64,000 nucleotides of DNA from the NCBI GenBank assembly GCA_030704615.1, contig CM060731.1:91986756-92050755 (forward strand). Reading direction: 5' to 3'. The position numbers and the translations under genes were made by a program. The notes below the pieces were generated by a model, which was not told where the DNA came from, made no database searches, and saw only the letters and a list, made by a program, of their open reading frames with translations. Shown here piece after piece: positions 10,968 through 20,309 of the stretch. This DNA is from Takakia lepidozioides (taxonomy: Eukaryota > Streptophyta > Takakiopsida > Takakiales > Takakiaceae). Position 1 is the stretch's first letter. Each line of letters opens with the position of its first letter.

Positions 10968-12984
10968 CTAGGATTGACCGGTGATCAAATCCGGCCTAAT
11001 CCCTATGAAAGCAAGCGCCCACACAAAACCAACATGGCGCACAGCAGTCTTGACCCTCAAATCCGAGGATCCCTCTACCACTACACCTTCCACTAACTCT
11101 GCAGAAGATGAAGTGACCTCCCCACTCTCACAGAGTGTTGCTGCTAGTCGAAACACTGCAGCTGGTCTCACCCCCGGTGTCGCAATCATTGTTGCCGAGA
11201 ACAGTGGGGCCTGACACACAGAGGTGGCTGCCCCCAATAACACACCGGCCGCACTAGCTTTGGTAGCAGGTGTCAGTGCTGCACGTGTAGCTCTCCCCAA
11301 TGGCATAGTAACCTCCGCCTCGGTAGCAGTCGGGCGAGAACTAGGTGCCATGGATGGCGTCGACACAGTCTCCGCCAATGTGAATGACTGAGGAAGCCTC
11401 GCCTGACGGCTTGCCTCCCCACACTGTGAATCCAATTCCACCTCTGCACCTCGTGGCTCAGGAACTCGTGATGCTCCTCGAGTCACGGCTGCAGCAAACT
11501 CCACCTGCTCTAGTGGTAGTGCTGCTCTGCACATAAAGCCCATGCCTCCCATATCTCCTCCCTCAGGAGCAGGAGGTGGACCATCCCGCCTGGGAGCCGG
11601 TACCGCCTGAGCTATAGCCATGGCAGCGAGCCTCTGCTCTAGCTGCTGAAGCCGATTGGCCATGCCTTGGTCAACACCCTGACCTCTGCGTCCTTGGCCA
11701 TGTGGAGCTTGCCCTTGGCCTGCACCTCGTGCCCGACCACCTCGTCCTCTTTGGGCTGGTCCACCTCGCCCCCGACCACCATTGTTCCCTTGGAACTGGC
11801 CTGGGCGCAACTCAGGGTGCAAGTCATAACATTGGGCATCTCCATGCCCATACTTGCCACAATGCCCACACTGCAACTGTGCAGGCTGTGCTTGTGCCGG
11901 CCTTTTGCCACTCTCTGGGCAATCTCTCTTGACATAGGCAACATGTGACCCCTGGTTGCTGTTGGCCTGCAAAAGATGCCACGGGCGTCTGCACCTGAGG
12001 TCCCCTATAAGCTCCATGAAACTTGGGCTGGGCAACCTTGCCCCCCTGACCACGCTGTCGAGCGGTTCCTTGTGCCTGTGGGCTGGCAGCTACGCCTTGT
12101 GTAGGCATGTCCTTGCCAAATCCAATGGTAACAACTTGCTCCTCCACCATGTTGAGCTCAATCCGCTCAGCCAGCAGAAACACATCTGCTAATGTGGGTT
12201 GGGCTGCTTGTAACAGGGTTGCATCTCGCACCCTTCTCTTGAGCTCCTTATCCAGAATTCCATACCAAAACTGGATTGCCTGAGCTTCAGTAACCCCTTG
12301 GGTCACACTTATCAAGCGCCTCATACAAGTGTACGCCTTTCGCAGGCTCTCACTGGGTTTGCGCTGGAAGTCTTGCAAACTTTGCAACTTCTCTGTCCGT
12401 ACACCTTGGTAGTTCCTCCGCAACTTCTGGAAGAACTCCACCACCGGGTTGAATCTAGGCACATGTGTTGTAGTCGTGGCAGGAGGAGTAGTAACACCTT
12501 TTGAACTGGTACCACCTACAGAAGTACCAGCACTACTTGCTCCACTACTAGTGCTGGCCGTGAGAGCTATTGGTACTGATGCAGCTACTGGTCGCGTCGT
12601 GCCTCGAGTAATGGAGACGTAGTCAGGTGACCAATACATCCTCCACTCCTCAATCTCTGCTTCATGTCATCGCCTGAACTCGTGGTAATCGTCCATAGGC
12701 GGGCCTTCCAAATGCTGGAACAGTCCCTTCCACGCCATGAATGGGGTGAATAGCTGTGGATTGCGCATCTGCTGCAAATCACACCAGCTGTCAAACTCCT
12801 GGATAAAGTCATCCAACTCGATTGTGCCCACAGCTCCAGAGTACCTACGAGGCCCCTTGGTAGCTCCATACATCTCCTCCATGTCGTCCCACAACAATGG
12901 CGAGTGAAAGCAATGCTGATCCTGCAGAATATCCCAGCCCAAAACCCCGGACTGACTGGCCTCCACCAAGAGAGGCTTTAGCAA
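10968..12984 (-). pseudogene. Gypsy gag: capsid-type domain and CCHC zinc knuckle
   Basis: The frame at 12639-11824 contains the retrotransposon gag pattern: VVEFFQKLRRNYQG, then FQRKPSESLRKAYTCMRRL, then FWYGILDKELKRRVRDA. After a frame slip, the 12053-10968 frame has the nucleocapsid CCHC knuckle CGHCGKYGHGDAQC (11829-11870), followed by a Gly/Arg/Gln-rich RNA-binding stretch with GRGGPAQRGRGG. Upstream, 12984-12667 holds another gag piece with FIQEFDSWCDL. Gag packages element RNA into particles. The frame is broken at least twice. Confidence 0.75.
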
Positions 12985-13064
12985 CTACGAGTACAAGGTA
13001 ATGAAAATAGTACAGAGATGGAGGGGAAGAATAGAAGCCCGTCCAAGCAAGATCTAATCCTGAT

Positions 13065-13814
13065 CTATGCTATCAACTTCCAGACTTCTCTCAAAGTGCC
13101 TCGCTCTGCGTGATGATAAGGTGTAGGAGGTATATCTATGTCCAGAAACCTGCCACTAATCTTGTCCCAAGCTACAATAGCTTGCTCTAACCAACCCTCC
13201 TCCTCTTTCTGCCAGGTAGAGACAAAGCAATACTCCCTTATCTCCCGCTCACTGAACATTAAAGAAAACAAAGGTAGGGTCTGATAGTCTCTCAACTCGA
13301 AAGCTTTGAGACGGTTGCGGGTGTCCTCATTGCGAATGACTGCATCTCCTTCACGCACAACAAACATGTCATTGCTGATGAACCCCCGCTCGTGGTTGCC
13401 CTGTGCAGAGCGTATCCGGCTGCAACCATGTCTGATTGCACAAACTTGTGTAGCTCCTGCTCCTCTGCTCCAGTACACCACGGCCTTGTGACTGAACACC
13501 TTGGTCCCCGGGGCTGTCTTTGGCTGTGTTCCAAGCCTAGCTTTCACCCACTTTGGTATTTCACCTACAGCTGCAGAACTGCTAACTCCAACAGAGTTCT
13601 GACTGTCCAAGGCGATATTGAGGCCCTCAATGCCAACTACAGCAGTCTGTTGTCTACTGCTAATGCCTGACTCCCAGTATGCAATCAACTCGTCCAACTG
13701 TTCTCCACCCAAATTAGTCTGAGTTCCTTGGGAAACATAAATCCTGTCCCCTTGTGTGCACAGGCTAAGAGAAGAGACCTGCCCTTCAATTACGTCCTCA
13801 TTTCCCCCAGCCAT
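13065..13814 (-). CDS. N-terminal gag region of the gypsy element (unrecognised)
   Basis: A 249-codon minus frame starting MAGGNEDVIEG. It lies directly upstream of the gag domain and in the same direction, so it is probably the N-terminal part of gag or a leader ORF. I recognise no domain. It holds a mixed charged region ending PPTPYHHAERGTLREVW. The start chosen is the first Met of an open frame, with stops upstream. Confidence 0.4.
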   Translation of the reverse strand: MAGGNEDVIEGQVSSLSLCTQGDRIYVSQGTQTNLGGEQLDELIAYWESGISSRQQTAVVGIEGLNIALDSQNSVGVSSSAAVGEIPKWVKARLGTQPKTAPGTKVFSHKAVVYWSRGAGATQVCAIRHGCSRIRSAQGNHERGFISNDMFVVREGDAVIRNEDTRNRLKAFELRDYQTLPLFSLMFSEREIREYCFVSTWQKEEEGWLEQAIVAWDKISGRFLDIDIPPTPYHHAERGTLREVWKLIA

Positions 13815-14061
13815 GCAAGGAGTACATCCACAAATTTGTCTCTCATATAGACCAGCACAGGTTCTAGAGACAGGATTGTGGATCTTTCATGGCACACTCA
13901 CACTCTAAAAATTCCATAGATTTTTAGCAGAGTCCCAAAAACAAAAACCAGGTCTAGATGGGTAGATTTCCCCTTTCTGCAGCTATCCCCAAAAAAACTG
14001 AGTCAAACGGAGCTCATTTGACAAAGATATGACCAACCAGGCTCTAAATCATTTAAATTAG

Positions 14062-14106
14062 ATCAAAATGGTTTTTTTTTTTTTTTTTAATAAATTATTT
14101 TTTTTA
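14062..14106. repeat. Poly-T/AT tract
   Basis: A run of about 18 T followed by an AT-rich tail (TAATAAATTATTTTTTTTAA). On the minus strand this is an A tract directly before the opposite-strand coding fragment at 14236-14734. It may be a relic of a captured cDNA end or a simple slippage tract. Confidence 0.4.
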
Positions 14107-14235
14107 ACACCAAAACTTTCTCGCCATTAAAAACTGCTCCCTTCTCCATTGCTTTTCTGCAGTGCACAGGTGCCGGCATGTTTTCATCAACGTCTTTTGT
14201 CTTCTTCGCTTCGCTTCCTGGCTGTAGCTGTTTCG

Positions 14236-14734
14236 ATGGCGTTTGTAGCAGGTTACTCGAAGGCTTTGAAAACTGGTTTGGCGGTAGACGCCATCTCCAA
14301 CAGAGAGGCATCGTCAGCAAAGGCTTCGTCGAGCCGAGCTCCAGTAGATGCAGTTCACTTGACGGAGGGCTTACTTGGGAGAGCCAGCTTCATCATCCAC
14401 AGGAAGTCGTCTTTCTCGCTCTCCTTTTGTAGAGCCGTCACTGACGGGAACCTCCGTCTGTTTTTCTAAACCTGCCAGGCACAGTCTAAAACCTTCCTGT
14501 GCGATTGCCAAGGCTTTTGCCGTGGGAGAAGACCCGGACTGGAATGACGATGACTATATTGTGTTAGGCTTGGCTCACTGCTTTCAAAAAGATGATGATG
14601 GAAAGCTCAAGGACGCATTGATTGTGGAGCCCGTTACTGCTGGGACCTTTGAGTGTATGGAGAATGTGGGTAGAGCCCCCAATGGCCGCATTCAACCGGC
14701 TCTTCACCTCAGCTACAAGCCAGCTGCCCCCTAA
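14236..14734 (+). pseudogene. Captured fragment resembling a plastid-targeted plant protein
   Basis: It lies inside the gypsy leader but on the strand opposite to gag. From ATG 14236 the frame is Ser/Ala/Arg-rich and transit-peptide-like (FVAGYSKALKTG, ASSAKASSSRA). After a frame slip near 14430 it gives KPSCAIAKAFAVGEDPDWN, then DDYIVLGLAHCFQKDDDGKL and IVEPVTAGTFECMENVG. The acidic DPDWNDDDY and GLAHCFxKDDDG pattern is one I associate with small chloroplast proteins of cyanobacterial type; I cannot name the family. The frame ends at 14734. The frameshift and location suggest a transduplicated gene piece. Confidence 0.4.
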
Positions 14735-14759
14735 GCCAGGTTGGCACCAATTACAGACT

Positions 14760-15425
14760 AGGTTGCACACAAAAACATCGGAGGAGTGAACTTCGTTCCT
14801 TTACTCAACTGAGCATCACCAGTCGCAATCCATAGCAACAGCCCTTTCATAAGGAACAGAGACACAAGTCTCCAAAGAGCACATGAAACCACATGCAGGT
14901 GAAGGTGATCTGCCTACAATTTGCTTGTCACAGCTTTGTTGCAACAGACATAGCATACCCATTAGACGGAGCAGAAATGGTCCTGTGCATTTCAGAGCTT
15001 TCCCGGAGAACTCGTCTGACCATCCTTCTGCTACAATTGTGCATGTTGTTTGTACTAGATTGTCGCAGAAGCTACCTGCAAGTGAACAGAGTGGCATTTA
15101 GCATTTGCAGCTGACCCCTACAACCTCGCAAACAATCTTGTCCAGAAAGCTGCTGTATTCGGTAAAGCCACGTTGCTAATGTGAACTGCCTCCACAGTTG
15201 AGCCTCTGTTGCCGTCTCAATGTCATCCCCTCCACGCTCCCGGCATGCCCACCAAATGAAGACCTGGAAACAATATCGATCACCCGGCAACGTAACCCTG
15301 CAGCTTAAGCGACTGTCGACCATATAACGGCTAGCCAGTCAACGCAACGAGCTCCGCCCTGCTCTGATCTGCCAAAGAATCTTCACCTATTCATCCTTTG
15401 CACTCCCAGGGTAAGACGAGACGAG
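14760..15425. other. Gypsy leader segment, no gene recognised
   Basis: Sequence between the two captured gene fragments. Open frames of 70-95 codons exist on both strands, for example 15072-15323 minus with YCFQVFIWWACRERGG, but none has a motif I recognise. Confidence 0.3.
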
Positions 15426-15578
15426 CTAGTCCGTGGCCTGGGCTCCCTCCACTTCAGGATTGTTGATCAAATGCAGCACCTTGGTTGTTGACCGGTCATA
15501 TTCCCCGTGTCCTTGTTTGGACTCCAAGACTGCAAGAGTGCAGGTATCAGCGTTCACAGCTTGCCAGCGCTGCTCCAT
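15426..15578 (-). other. Small coding-like block in the gypsy leader
   Basis: Minus-strand 50-residue frame starting MEQRWQAVNADTC and containing HGEYDRSTTKVLHLINNPE. The composition looks like real protein, and it lies just beyond the LUC7-like block in the same direction. The donor gene is not recognised. Confidence 0.2.
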
Positions 15579-15637
15579 GCTGCACGGTAGAGCTTCTCTA
15601 TAAGCTTACTGGGGAAACAATCATCCAGCTTCAAGGA

Positions 15638-15823
15638 TCACGCATAGGTGCCAACTAGCATTTGCTGCTGCATTTTTAAGTCTCTCCTCGTGTACTCCAA
15701 AGCCTCTGGTGACTTGGTAGCTTTAGCGACTGCAATAACAGTGGCGGCTCCGGCATCGTCATCCTCCAGGCGTTTCAGGGCACGCTGAATCTTGTGATCA
15801 CATTCAATGATATGCTTCTCAAA
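15638..15823 (-). pseudogene. LUC7-like splicing factor gene fragment captured in the gypsy leader
   Basis: Sixty-one minus-strand codons just inside the 5' terminal repeat. They read IIECDHKIQRALKRLEDDDA, then AAT and a KSPEALE stretch. This matches the conserved LUC7 region VECDRKIxRALKRLEEEDAKAA...TxSPExLE between its two zinc fingers. LUC7 proteins are U1 snRNP subunits that help choose 5' splice sites. The match ends after about 50 residues and the frame stops at 15638. The flanks on both sides are not LUC7. It points the same way as gag, so it could be transcribed with the element. Confidence 0.6.
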
Positions 15824-15912
15824 CTAAGCACTACTTACACACAGGTAATCTTGCAAGTGCTAACCCTCAACTCCTACCTTGCACTCACAGGTAAGAGATC
15901 ATCTTTCTCGAG

Positions 15913-16260
15913 TGATAGAAAACCAACGAACACACTGTTTACACAAAACATGAAAACCAAACCATCACTCTTAGAAATAGTAGTCGAGCCAGGGGCACCC
16001 CAAGCTATGGGGACTCCACCCCACAACAACCTGTACCCCTACATAAGCACACTCAAATCTAACCGCATGTAGGAGCTTGGTCGCGCAGGCTCAACTCGAG
16101 AAAGATGAGCCGCGCGACTGCTGCTCTCGTGAAGATAAGACGGACCAGGTGTCAAACTAAACTTGACATCTGATTTAACACTTGACCTAAATCCAAGTGT
16201 TAAATACAAATAACTAGTTTTATTCTAGCTGTTTTCACACTGTGCTTATTTAACTTGACA
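15913..16260 (-). repeat. Upstream (5') terminal repeat of the gypsy element
   Basis: 348 bp, about 99% identical to 4596-4942 by eye; I saw two substitutions (A/G in the GTCGARCCAGG stretch, C/T in GACTGYYGC) and one extra A. The minus-strand start TGTCAAG abuts the restored PPR-element sequence. I could not recognise a tRNA primer-binding site just inside it. Confidence 0.85.
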
Positions 16261-16263
16261 AGG

Positions 16264-17058
16264 TACCTTCATTAGCAGCGCCTTGTTCTATCAAATGCAC
16301 TGCTGCCGCTGCTGTTTCCAGTTGACCATCTATCCACGCAGCTTTCTTGTAGCTATTGATCCGCAGGGAATCAGAAGTAATCTTGTGTTTAAAATTGACC
16401 TCTTGGATGAATCGTGTTCCTCGACACCACCTCGTTCAGCCATAGTGTTGAACAATCCCTCCGCATCCTCAATGCTCCCACAATGGCATACATGTCCACA
16501 AGGGTATTGTTCATAATCACATCCGGTACAATTCCAGCTTTGGTGATGCAACCATGCACCTCTTTGCCCTTTTCCATGGCTGCAGGCTTGCACACTCACT
16601 GCAAAGCACACAAACATGATGTGGTCGAGCTTCACTCCTTCCCCCATCATCTGCTTTCAGGTCTCCAAAGCCCCATCTCGCGCTCCTGCTCTGCACACCC
16701 TGCAAGCATCGCGTTCCACGACACCACATCTCATTCAGCCATAGTGTTGAATACTCCCTTGGCATCCTCAATGCTCCCACATTTGGCATACATGGCCACC
16801 AGAGCAATGTTCAGGATGTCATCTGGTACAATTACAGATTTGATGATGTCACCAGGGATCTCTTTGCCCTGCCCTTTTCCAGGGCTGCCAGACGCGTTGC
16901 AAACGCACACAAACGTTATGTGGGCGGTTTCACCCCTTCCCCCATCATTTGCTCATAGGTCTCCAAAGCCTCCATCCCGCACCCCTGCTGTGCATACCCT
17001 GCAAACATCACAATCCACGACATCACATCTCGTTCAGCCATAGTGTTCAGAATGACAG
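16264..17058 (-). pseudogene. PPR repeats of element A, right of the gypsy insertion
   Basis: Minus-strand frames at 16330-16807 and up to 17040 give degenerate PPR units: GSIEDAEGLFNTMAERG, GEGVKLDHIMFV and GKEVHGCITKAGIVPDVI. Frames break about every 100-200 bases. The stretch continues the copy-B order (43.09-43.88 kb) exactly across the gypsy insertion. Confidence 0.65.
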
Positions 17059-17084
17059 GTAATCTGACAGGCATTCACCTTTTT

Positions 17085-17570
17085 GCATTCAGTTTTAAGA
17101 ACATACCAAATCTGAGGGATGCCATCGAAGTTGCATAGACCAACGTGGGCCATTAATGACGTCGTTGTTGGTGGACACAGGAGCGTTGCACTCCTTCATG
17201 ACACCGGCAACGGCACGGAAGTTGGGACTCCCGACAAGTGATGTGGGGGCCTCGATTGAGGTGCGTTCTGCTAAAGGAGAACCACAATTGGCGATGAGGT
17301 TGGCGTTCGATGTTCCTCTTCAGCTCGGGAGTTGGGAGGGACGTGAGAACTTCACCATTTGCAAGATCGATGGAGTGGATCTCATTTTGGGGATGACCTT
17401 TTTGAGCAAATCAGAAGCGGTCATAGATGGCCGCAAGAGAACAGTCACGCTACCGTGTGGGAATGGTGGCGAAGTTTTACGAGTTTCGGAAGCGCCCAAC
17501 CCAGTGGGAGGACGAATAAACGTGCTATCAGCAAAGGAGTGGGCCGTGGAGGAGCCACACGAGCCCCAGT
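17085..17570 (+). mobile_element. Retroelement aspartic-protease fragment inserted in element A
   Basis: This segment is absent from copy B, which runs straight from the CATTCACC stretch to TTTTTGCCTCGG near 43920. The plus frame from 17156 reads SLLVDTGALHSFMTPATARKLGL, a retropepsin DTGA active site, followed later by GVDLILGMTFL, the conserved ILGxxFL of Ty3/gypsy proteases. It lies on the opposite strand to the large gypsy element and has a DTGA instead of a DSGA site, so it comes from a different element. No LTR was seen around it. Confidence 0.65.
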
Positions 17571-17758
17571 TTTTTTTTTGCCTCGGTTGTCCCACCATTG
17601 ACTGGGGTCAGAAAAGTATTCATTCCACAGCTTCTCCTCATCTCTGTTACCTCTTTTAGGATACTTTCCTGTTGTCAGTTGGGAGTATCATGTCAAAATC
17701 ACTCCAAACTATCAAAGATTCACTCAACCAGCTAACTTGCAGAATTCAATATGGATAT

Positions 17759-18256
17759 TTAGGGCCGATTCTGATAAGAGGGAAAAACAGGGTGAAATGT
17801 GTTGAAAAAGGTGCTTTCATTAGCAACGCTTGATTTTATCAATTGTGCCGCTGCTGCTGCAGCTTCCACTTGACCATCTATCCATGCAGGTTTCTTGTAG
17901 GTAATCATAGGTAATCTGGAAAACGGCTCCTGGCAAATCACCTTCATCTTCCCAGACAATCTTCTCAGCTCAGCATGGATTTCCTTAATTCTGGGATGCA
18001 ACTTGTCATCTACAACGAAGGTGTGCACCCTGTTGCAAACCTCAATGCAGTAGCGACTTGGCTCCTTTTCAACCCCTCTGACCTTCATCATTCTTCTCAC
18101 CTTCACAGTATCAACCCACCTGCCAGCTACAGCATAGATGTTTGAAAGCAACATAAGTCGCGGCATCCTGTTCATTCCACTTGAGGATAGATGTTGCCGC
18201 ACGTTCAGGTCCACTGCCTCATCCAGTTGTCCCGCATGTCCAAGAAGGACCACCAT
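17759..18256 (-). pseudogene. PPR E/E+ domain fragment of element A
   Basis: A 165-codon minus frame with the standard E-domain pattern: LLGHAGQLDEAVDL, LLSNIYAVAGRWVDTVKVRR, then the E+ stretch CIEVCNRVHTFVVDDKLHPR and IKEIHAELRRLSGKM. In DYW proteins this region links the PPR tract to the deaminase-like DYW domain. Here it is followed by a KKPAWIDGQ stretch and not by DYW, showing rearrangement. Copy B has the same piece at 44108-44605. Confidence 0.75.
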
Positions 18257-19460
18257 GCAGCCAAAGTGCTATACTGTCGGAGTGATACCATGATCTTGAA
18301 TCAGGGAATCGAAGTAGCGTCTTCCTTCATTCAGAAGGCCAGCGTGGCTGCATGCAGAGAGAACACAAACTGCTTCAAGCCGTTCTTTTGCAATAGTTGC
18401 AGGACCTCCCTATGACAACCATGCTGTGCATATTCTGCGATCATTGCATTCCACGACACCACATCTCATTCAGCAATATTGTCGAACACTCCCTTTGCGT
18501 CCTCCATGCACCCACATTTGGCATACACGTCCACCAGGGCAGTGTTCAGGATCACATTTGGTACAATTCCAGCTCTGACGATGTCGACATGCACCTCTTT
18601 GCCCTTTTCCAGTGGTTTCGCAGTCCTACTTGTTGTTTTCTCCTCGCCATGTCCATCTTCTGCTTTGGGGCGGGGTCTAGGGCTGGCAAGGTTTTAGCAA
18701 CCAGTGTCATGACTCTCTCTCTCCTCCTCTTTGTTCTGCCCAATCAGGGTGCAGGGTCTATGGCCACAAGGCTATCATGAGTACTTTCTCCCTCACACAC
18801 ACCTCTCCCTGTTCCGCCCAAACTGGGCACGGACTGGGTAAATGGCCACAATGCAATGGCAAACGTCATATGAGTACATTTCGCTCTCTCTACTCTTGGC
18901 AATAGACTGAAATTGAAATGCAGGTCGGGGAGTGTACCTTTGAACAAACAAACAGATGCAGAGATGAGAGGTAGCCTGTCAATGCCCGACGTGCGGGAAG
19001 CCTAAAGACTAAACATTTTCTGATACATTTCCGGTGTACACTCCCATCTGAGAGCGACCCTCTTCACTTACATCAAGAACAGATCCTTGCACGGTTGTTC
19101 GCCAAGATGCACCCACATTTTGCAAACATGTCCACCAGGGTATTGTTCAGAATGACAGCTGGTACAATTCCAGCTCTGAAGATGTCGCCATGGACCTCTT
19201 TTCCCTTTTCCAGAGCTGCCAGGGCAGTGTTTAGAATGACATTTGGTACAATTCCAGCTTTGACGATATCCCCATGCACCTCTTTGCCCTTCTCTAGGAC
19301 TGCCAGGCTTGCACGATGCCACATCTTGTTCAGGCATCTTCGCGGAAGGGAAGGCGAACGCGGGAGAGGAGATGAGAGGAGGAGAGGGAAAAGAGAAAGC
19401 CGCTGGAGGGAAGGGGAGAAAGATCGCGGGGACAAAAACAAAAAACAAAAAACCAAACAA
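18257..19460 (-). pseudogene. PPR repeats and N-terminal pieces of element A
   Basis: The frame pieces read CNRVHT-adjacent repeats, then VYAKCGCMEDAKGVF-type units near 18.5 kb, and EKGKEVHGDIVKAGIVPNV at 19.07-19.31 kb, which occurs twice in a row. Relative to copy B about 240 bases (B 44958-45196, one PPR unit) are missing at 18610. The stretch 19330-19460 is Arg/Gly-codon rich (GGAGAGG-type) and low in complexity. Confidence 0.6.
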
Positions 19461-19655
19461 AAGGAATTGATCCCGCGGTGCATCGCAACCTAATCATCGT
19501 TCTTACCACTACACTACCCCTGAAAACTCAACAACCCCCTCCTGTAATATTATATTTAAGGTGTTTTAAACCCCCCTCTGTATGTATAATGTTGTACATG
19601 GGGGGGTTTAAAATACCCCCTCCTGTGCACGCACGTGGCTGGTACATTTAATGAG

Positions 19656-19671
19656 GAGTGCACCCCCCAGG
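19656..19671. repeat. Right terminal inverted repeat of element A
   Basis: GAGTGCACCCCCCAGG, identical to the right end of copy B at 46241-46256. The upstream 120 bases hold the same ACCCCCTC-type subterminal motifs. Confidence 0.75.
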
Positions 19672-20309
19672 GGTCCAACAAGCCAAGGACATTGTGACAC
19701 AGGCCGGCCAGAGGGTAGGACTGCAAACGAAGCGACGCGATTGGGAGGAGAAACTCAAGGAGTGGGCCAGAGATTATCTGGACGGGGCGACCTCACAAGC
19801 CCAAGAATACAAGAGCCGGCTGGAAGAGGTCTACGAAGACCTGGGAGTAAGCATGGAGGATGTGTTAGATCAGATGGAGGAGGAAAAGTGCGGAAGGAGA
19901 CGACCCAAGAATTAACCAAAGACGTGGAGAAGTTCACCAAAAGATGGATTAAACCGGCCTCAATCACCGGGGAAACTTTGGAGGGAACCAGTGCAGTCCT
20001 CGTTCTGAACCGACTCACGGGAGGAACGGAGGACGAAGAGGACTTTGTTGTTGTCCCAGGAGAAGAGACCGCCATGGACATAGAGACATGGAAGCTCATA
20101 GCACCAACCCTGGAAGACAGCCAATGAGGGGGATGGCCACGGAAGAAAAGCCCCTCGTGTCCGATGAAGTAATCCCGTTGGCCGACGCAGGGAGAACGAA
20201 CTCAGGGCGGCTTACGGGCACAAACCAAGGAGAGGCCGTTGAACTCTTGACAAGGGGAGGTCACTTCCAAATATTACCACTTGACGTGAAAAAAACTATA
20301 GGATTCTGA
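19672..20309 (+). pseudogene. Coiled-coil transposon ORF, right of element A
   Basis: The frame runs from 19672 to 19915, with RRDWEEKLKEWARDYLDG and YKSRLEEVYEDLGVSMEDVL, and then shifts to a frame ending 20127 with TKDVEKFTKRWIKPASI and EDEEDFVVVPGEETAMDIE. It is charged and helical, with no catalytic motif. It resembles a transposon structural protein. Its position immediately after the right inverted repeat suggests it is the target into which element A inserted; the left half may be the coiled-coil relic at 1370-1951. Function is unknown. Confidence 0.3.

Larger units (their letters stand above)
4510..16260 (-). mobile_element. Ty3/gypsy LTR retrotransposon encoding a DNA methyltransferase
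   Basis: The element is 11.75 kb long with coding on the minus strand. The order is gag (about 13.8-12.0 kb), CCHC knuckle (11.85), protease (10.4), cytosine-5 methyltransferase (9.7-8.75), RT (8.3-7.6), RNase H (7.3-6.9), integrase (6.5-5.55) and a PHD-like finger (5.5-5.3). RT before integrase is the gypsy order. Terminal repeats lie at 4596-4942 and 15913-16260. The flanks show AAGGT at 4505-4509 and again at 16260-16264, a 4-5 bp target duplication. Copy B near 43090 is the uninterrupted site. Coding frames carry many stops and shifts although the terminal repeats differ at only about two substitutions and one indel. Confidence 0.9.
2440..19671. mobile_element. PPR-carrying DNA transposon, copy A (interrupted, decayed left end)
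   Basis: Homology to the intact copy B (41193-46256) begins near 2443, with a shared TTTGCCCTCGATAAAACTTG block, and runs to 19671. The right end at 19656-19671 is the same 16-bp inverted-repeat sequence GAGTGCACCCCCCAGG. The copy carries degenerate PPR, E/E+ and DYW pieces on the minus strand. Relative to B it contains three later changes: a gypsy insertion (4510-16260), a 435-bp tandem duplication, and about 490 bp of another retroelement (17085-17570). It has also lost one PPR unit near 18.61 kb. The left inverted repeat and a target duplication were not found, so the left border is approximate. Confidence 0.7.

Noticed and set aside
16283-17043. Plus-strand frames of about 209 codons in both PPR copies
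   Set aside because: They are antisense to clear PPR repeats and show no domain of their own; their length follows from the repeat composition.
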